This document shows, piece after piece, positions 62,797-64,000 of a stretch of DNA of 64,000 nt. The notes beneath the pieces were generated by a model. It saw only the letters and a program-made list of their open reading frames with translations, searched no databases and was not told where the DNA came from. Made by a program: the position numbers and the translations under genes. Origin of the DNA: Nocardioides cynanchi. Lineage in GTDB: Bacteria > Actinomycetota > Actinomycetes > Propionibacteriales > Nocardioidaceae. Each line of letters begins with the position of its first letter. Position 1 is the first letter of the stretch. Where the stretch lies: NCBI RefSeq assembly GCF_008761635.1, contig NZ_CP044344.1, positions 992,001 to 1,056,000 on the forward strand, in the 5' to 3' direction.

Positions 62797-64000
62797 CTAG
62801 AGGTACTGGCCGGTGTTGCCGACCGTGTCGATCGACCGGCCGGGCTCGGTGCCCTGCTTGCCGGTGATCAGCGTTCGGATGAAGACGATCCGCTCGCCCT
62901 TCTTGCCGGAGATCCGCGCCCAGTCGTCGGGGTTGGTGGTGTTGGGCAGATCCTCGTTCTCCTTGAACTCGTCGACGCACGCCTGGAGCATGTGCTGGAC
63001 CCGCAGGCCGCGCTGGTCGTGCTCGAGGAAGTCCTTGATCGCCATCTTCTTGGCCCGGTCGACGATGTTCTGGATCATCGCCCCGGAGTTGAAGTCCTTG
63101 AAGTACAGGACCTCCTTGTCGCCGTTGGCGTAGGTGACCTCGAGGAAGCGGTTCTCCTCGGTCTCGGTGTACATGCGCTCGACGGTGGCCCGGATCATGC
63201 CCTCCACGCAGGACACGCGGTCGCCGCCGAACTCGGCGACGTCGTCGGCGTGCAGGGGCAGCTCGGGGATGAGGTACTTGCTGAAGATGTCACGGGCGGA
63301 CTCGGCGTCCGGGCGCTCGATCTTGATCTTCACGTCCAGGCGGCCGGGACGCAGGATCGCCGGGTCGATCATGTCCTCGCGGTTGGAGGCACCGATCACC
63401 AAGACGTTCTCGAGCGCCTCGACGCCGTCGATCTCGCTGAGCAGCTGCGGGACGATGGTGTTCTCCACGTCGGAGGACACCCCCGAGCCACGGGTGCGGA
63501 ACAGGGAGTCCATCTCGTCGAAGAACACGATCACCGGGGTGCCGTGGCTGGCCTTCTCGCGCGCCCGCTGGAAGACCAGTCGGATGTGCCGCTCGGTCTC
63601 GCCGACGTACTTGTTGAGCAGCTCGGGACCCTTGATGTTGAGGAAGTAGGACTTCCCCTCCTGCCCGGTCTTGGCTGCGACCTTCTTGGCCAGGGAGTTC
63701 GCCACGGCCTTGGCGATCAGGGTCTTCCCGCAGCCGGGAGGGCCGTAGAGCAGGACGCCCTTGGGAGGCTTCAGCTGGTGCTCGAGGAACAGCTCGGGGT
63801 GCAGGTAGGGCAGCTCGACCGCGTCGCGGATCGCGTCGATCTGGCTGCGCAGGCCACCGATCGAGCCGTACTCGATGTCGGGGACCTCTTCGAGGACCAG
63901 CTCCTCGACCTCGGACTTCGGGACCCGCTCATAGGCGTACGCCGCACGACTGTCGAGCAGCAGGGAGTCGCCGGCTCGGAGCGTGTCGGCCTTCAGCGGG
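62797..64000 (-). CDS. mpa: Proteasomal AAA+ ATPase Mpa/ARC, C-terminal part (start outside the window)
   Basis: About 400 codons shown. Interdomain OB end, then Walker [21 protein letters not shown], pore loop region [19 protein letters not shown], Walker [13 protein letters not shown], arginine-finger region [13 protein letters not shown]. The protein ends GQYL, the C-terminal docking motif for the PrcA ring. It recognises Pup through its coiled coils (outside the window) and unfolds substrates into the 20S core. Confidence 0.95.
   Translation of the reverse strand, partial: PLKADTLRAGDSLLLDSRAAYAYERVPKSEVEELVLEEVPDIEYGSIGGLRSQIDAIRDAVELPYLHPELFLEHQLKPPKGVLLYGPPGCGKTLIAKAVANSLAKKVAAKTGQEGKSYFLNIKGPELLNKYVGETERHIRLVFQRAREKASHGTPVIVFFDEMDSLFRTRGSGVSSDVENTIVPQLLSEIDGVEALENVLVIGASNREDMIDPAILRPGRLDVKIKIERPDAESARDIFSKYLIPELPLHADDVAEFGGDRVSCVEGMIRATVERMYTETEENRFLEVTYANGDKEVLYFKDFNSGAMIQNIVDRAKKMAIKDFLEHDQRGLRVQHMLQACVDEFKENEDLPNTTNPDDWARISGKKGERIVFIRTLITGKQGTEPGRSIDTVGNTGQYL

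Overview
This is chromosomal DNA from a high-GC actinobacterium. Most genes use G/C in the third codon position and GTG starts, and overlapping GTGA/ATGA stop-starts are frequent. The complete Pup-proteasome cluster, rbpA, a Ppm1-type mannosyltransferase beside Lnt, and a lysine 5,6-aminomutase operon together point to Nocardioidaceae (Nocardioides-like). The genus is an inference.

Layout. 0-8.2 kb: two tandem secreted beta-propeller paralogs, a PLP enzyme, OsmC, a lipoprotein cyclophilin, thiol peroxidase, a HAD phosphatase and an aminoglycoside-phosphotransferase-like kinase. 8.29-18.56 kb: the replication-terminus site dif, with a good match to the actinobacterial consensus, followed by a tandem array of segments bounded by four copies of the XerC arm plus central region. 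Two of these segments (2.79 and 2.92 kb) are related minimal elements. Each has an HUH rolling-circle Rep, a divergent HTH protein, a GC-rich hairpin region and a small exported protein, with no integrase and no capsid genes. In the second element the rep gene is cut by the attachment site and lies in permuted order; recombining its two bordering sites restores one 354-codon reading frame. The third interval (4.5 kb) carries a GCS2 ligase, a GAF-ANTAR regulator and small proteins, and its status as an element is uncertain.

18.6-30 kb: acyltransferase and polysaccharide deacetylase pair, secreted purple-acid-phosphatase-like protein, UvrA paralog, AraC/VOC pair, WYL regulator, two-gene FluC fluoride channel, ArsR/MFS pair with a palindromic operator. 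30-37 kb: a Cys-rich 51-aa protein, an XRE-MurA fusion with a probable self-operator, an MFS effluxer, a frameshifted rbpA, FxsA, Ppm1 and Lnt. 37.7-43.4 kb: lysine fermentation-type pathway (kal, kamE, kamD, kdd, divergent kamA); kdd carries an in-frame 21-bp minisatellite. 43.5-51.5 kb: M15-like lipoprotein, monooxygenase remnant, Lrp regulator, 5'-3' exonuclease, HelY helicase, diacylglycerol kinase, TatC, TatA. 51.5-64 kb: pafC, pafB, an FKBP lipoprotein, pafA, a DUF559-like protein, prcA, prcB, pup, dop, two accessory genes, and the 3' part of the proteasome ATPase mpa/arc, all consistent with one protein-pupylation and degradation locus.

Between 32 and 60 kb at least eight intergenic spaces hold a dispersed palindromic repeat (core GTTTGGTCCCAAAC), usually as two copies about 40 bp apart. 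Probable frame disruptions occur at 8.92 kb (9-C run), 34.14 kb (5-G run, rbpA) and about 62.7 kb; they may be real or assembly errors.
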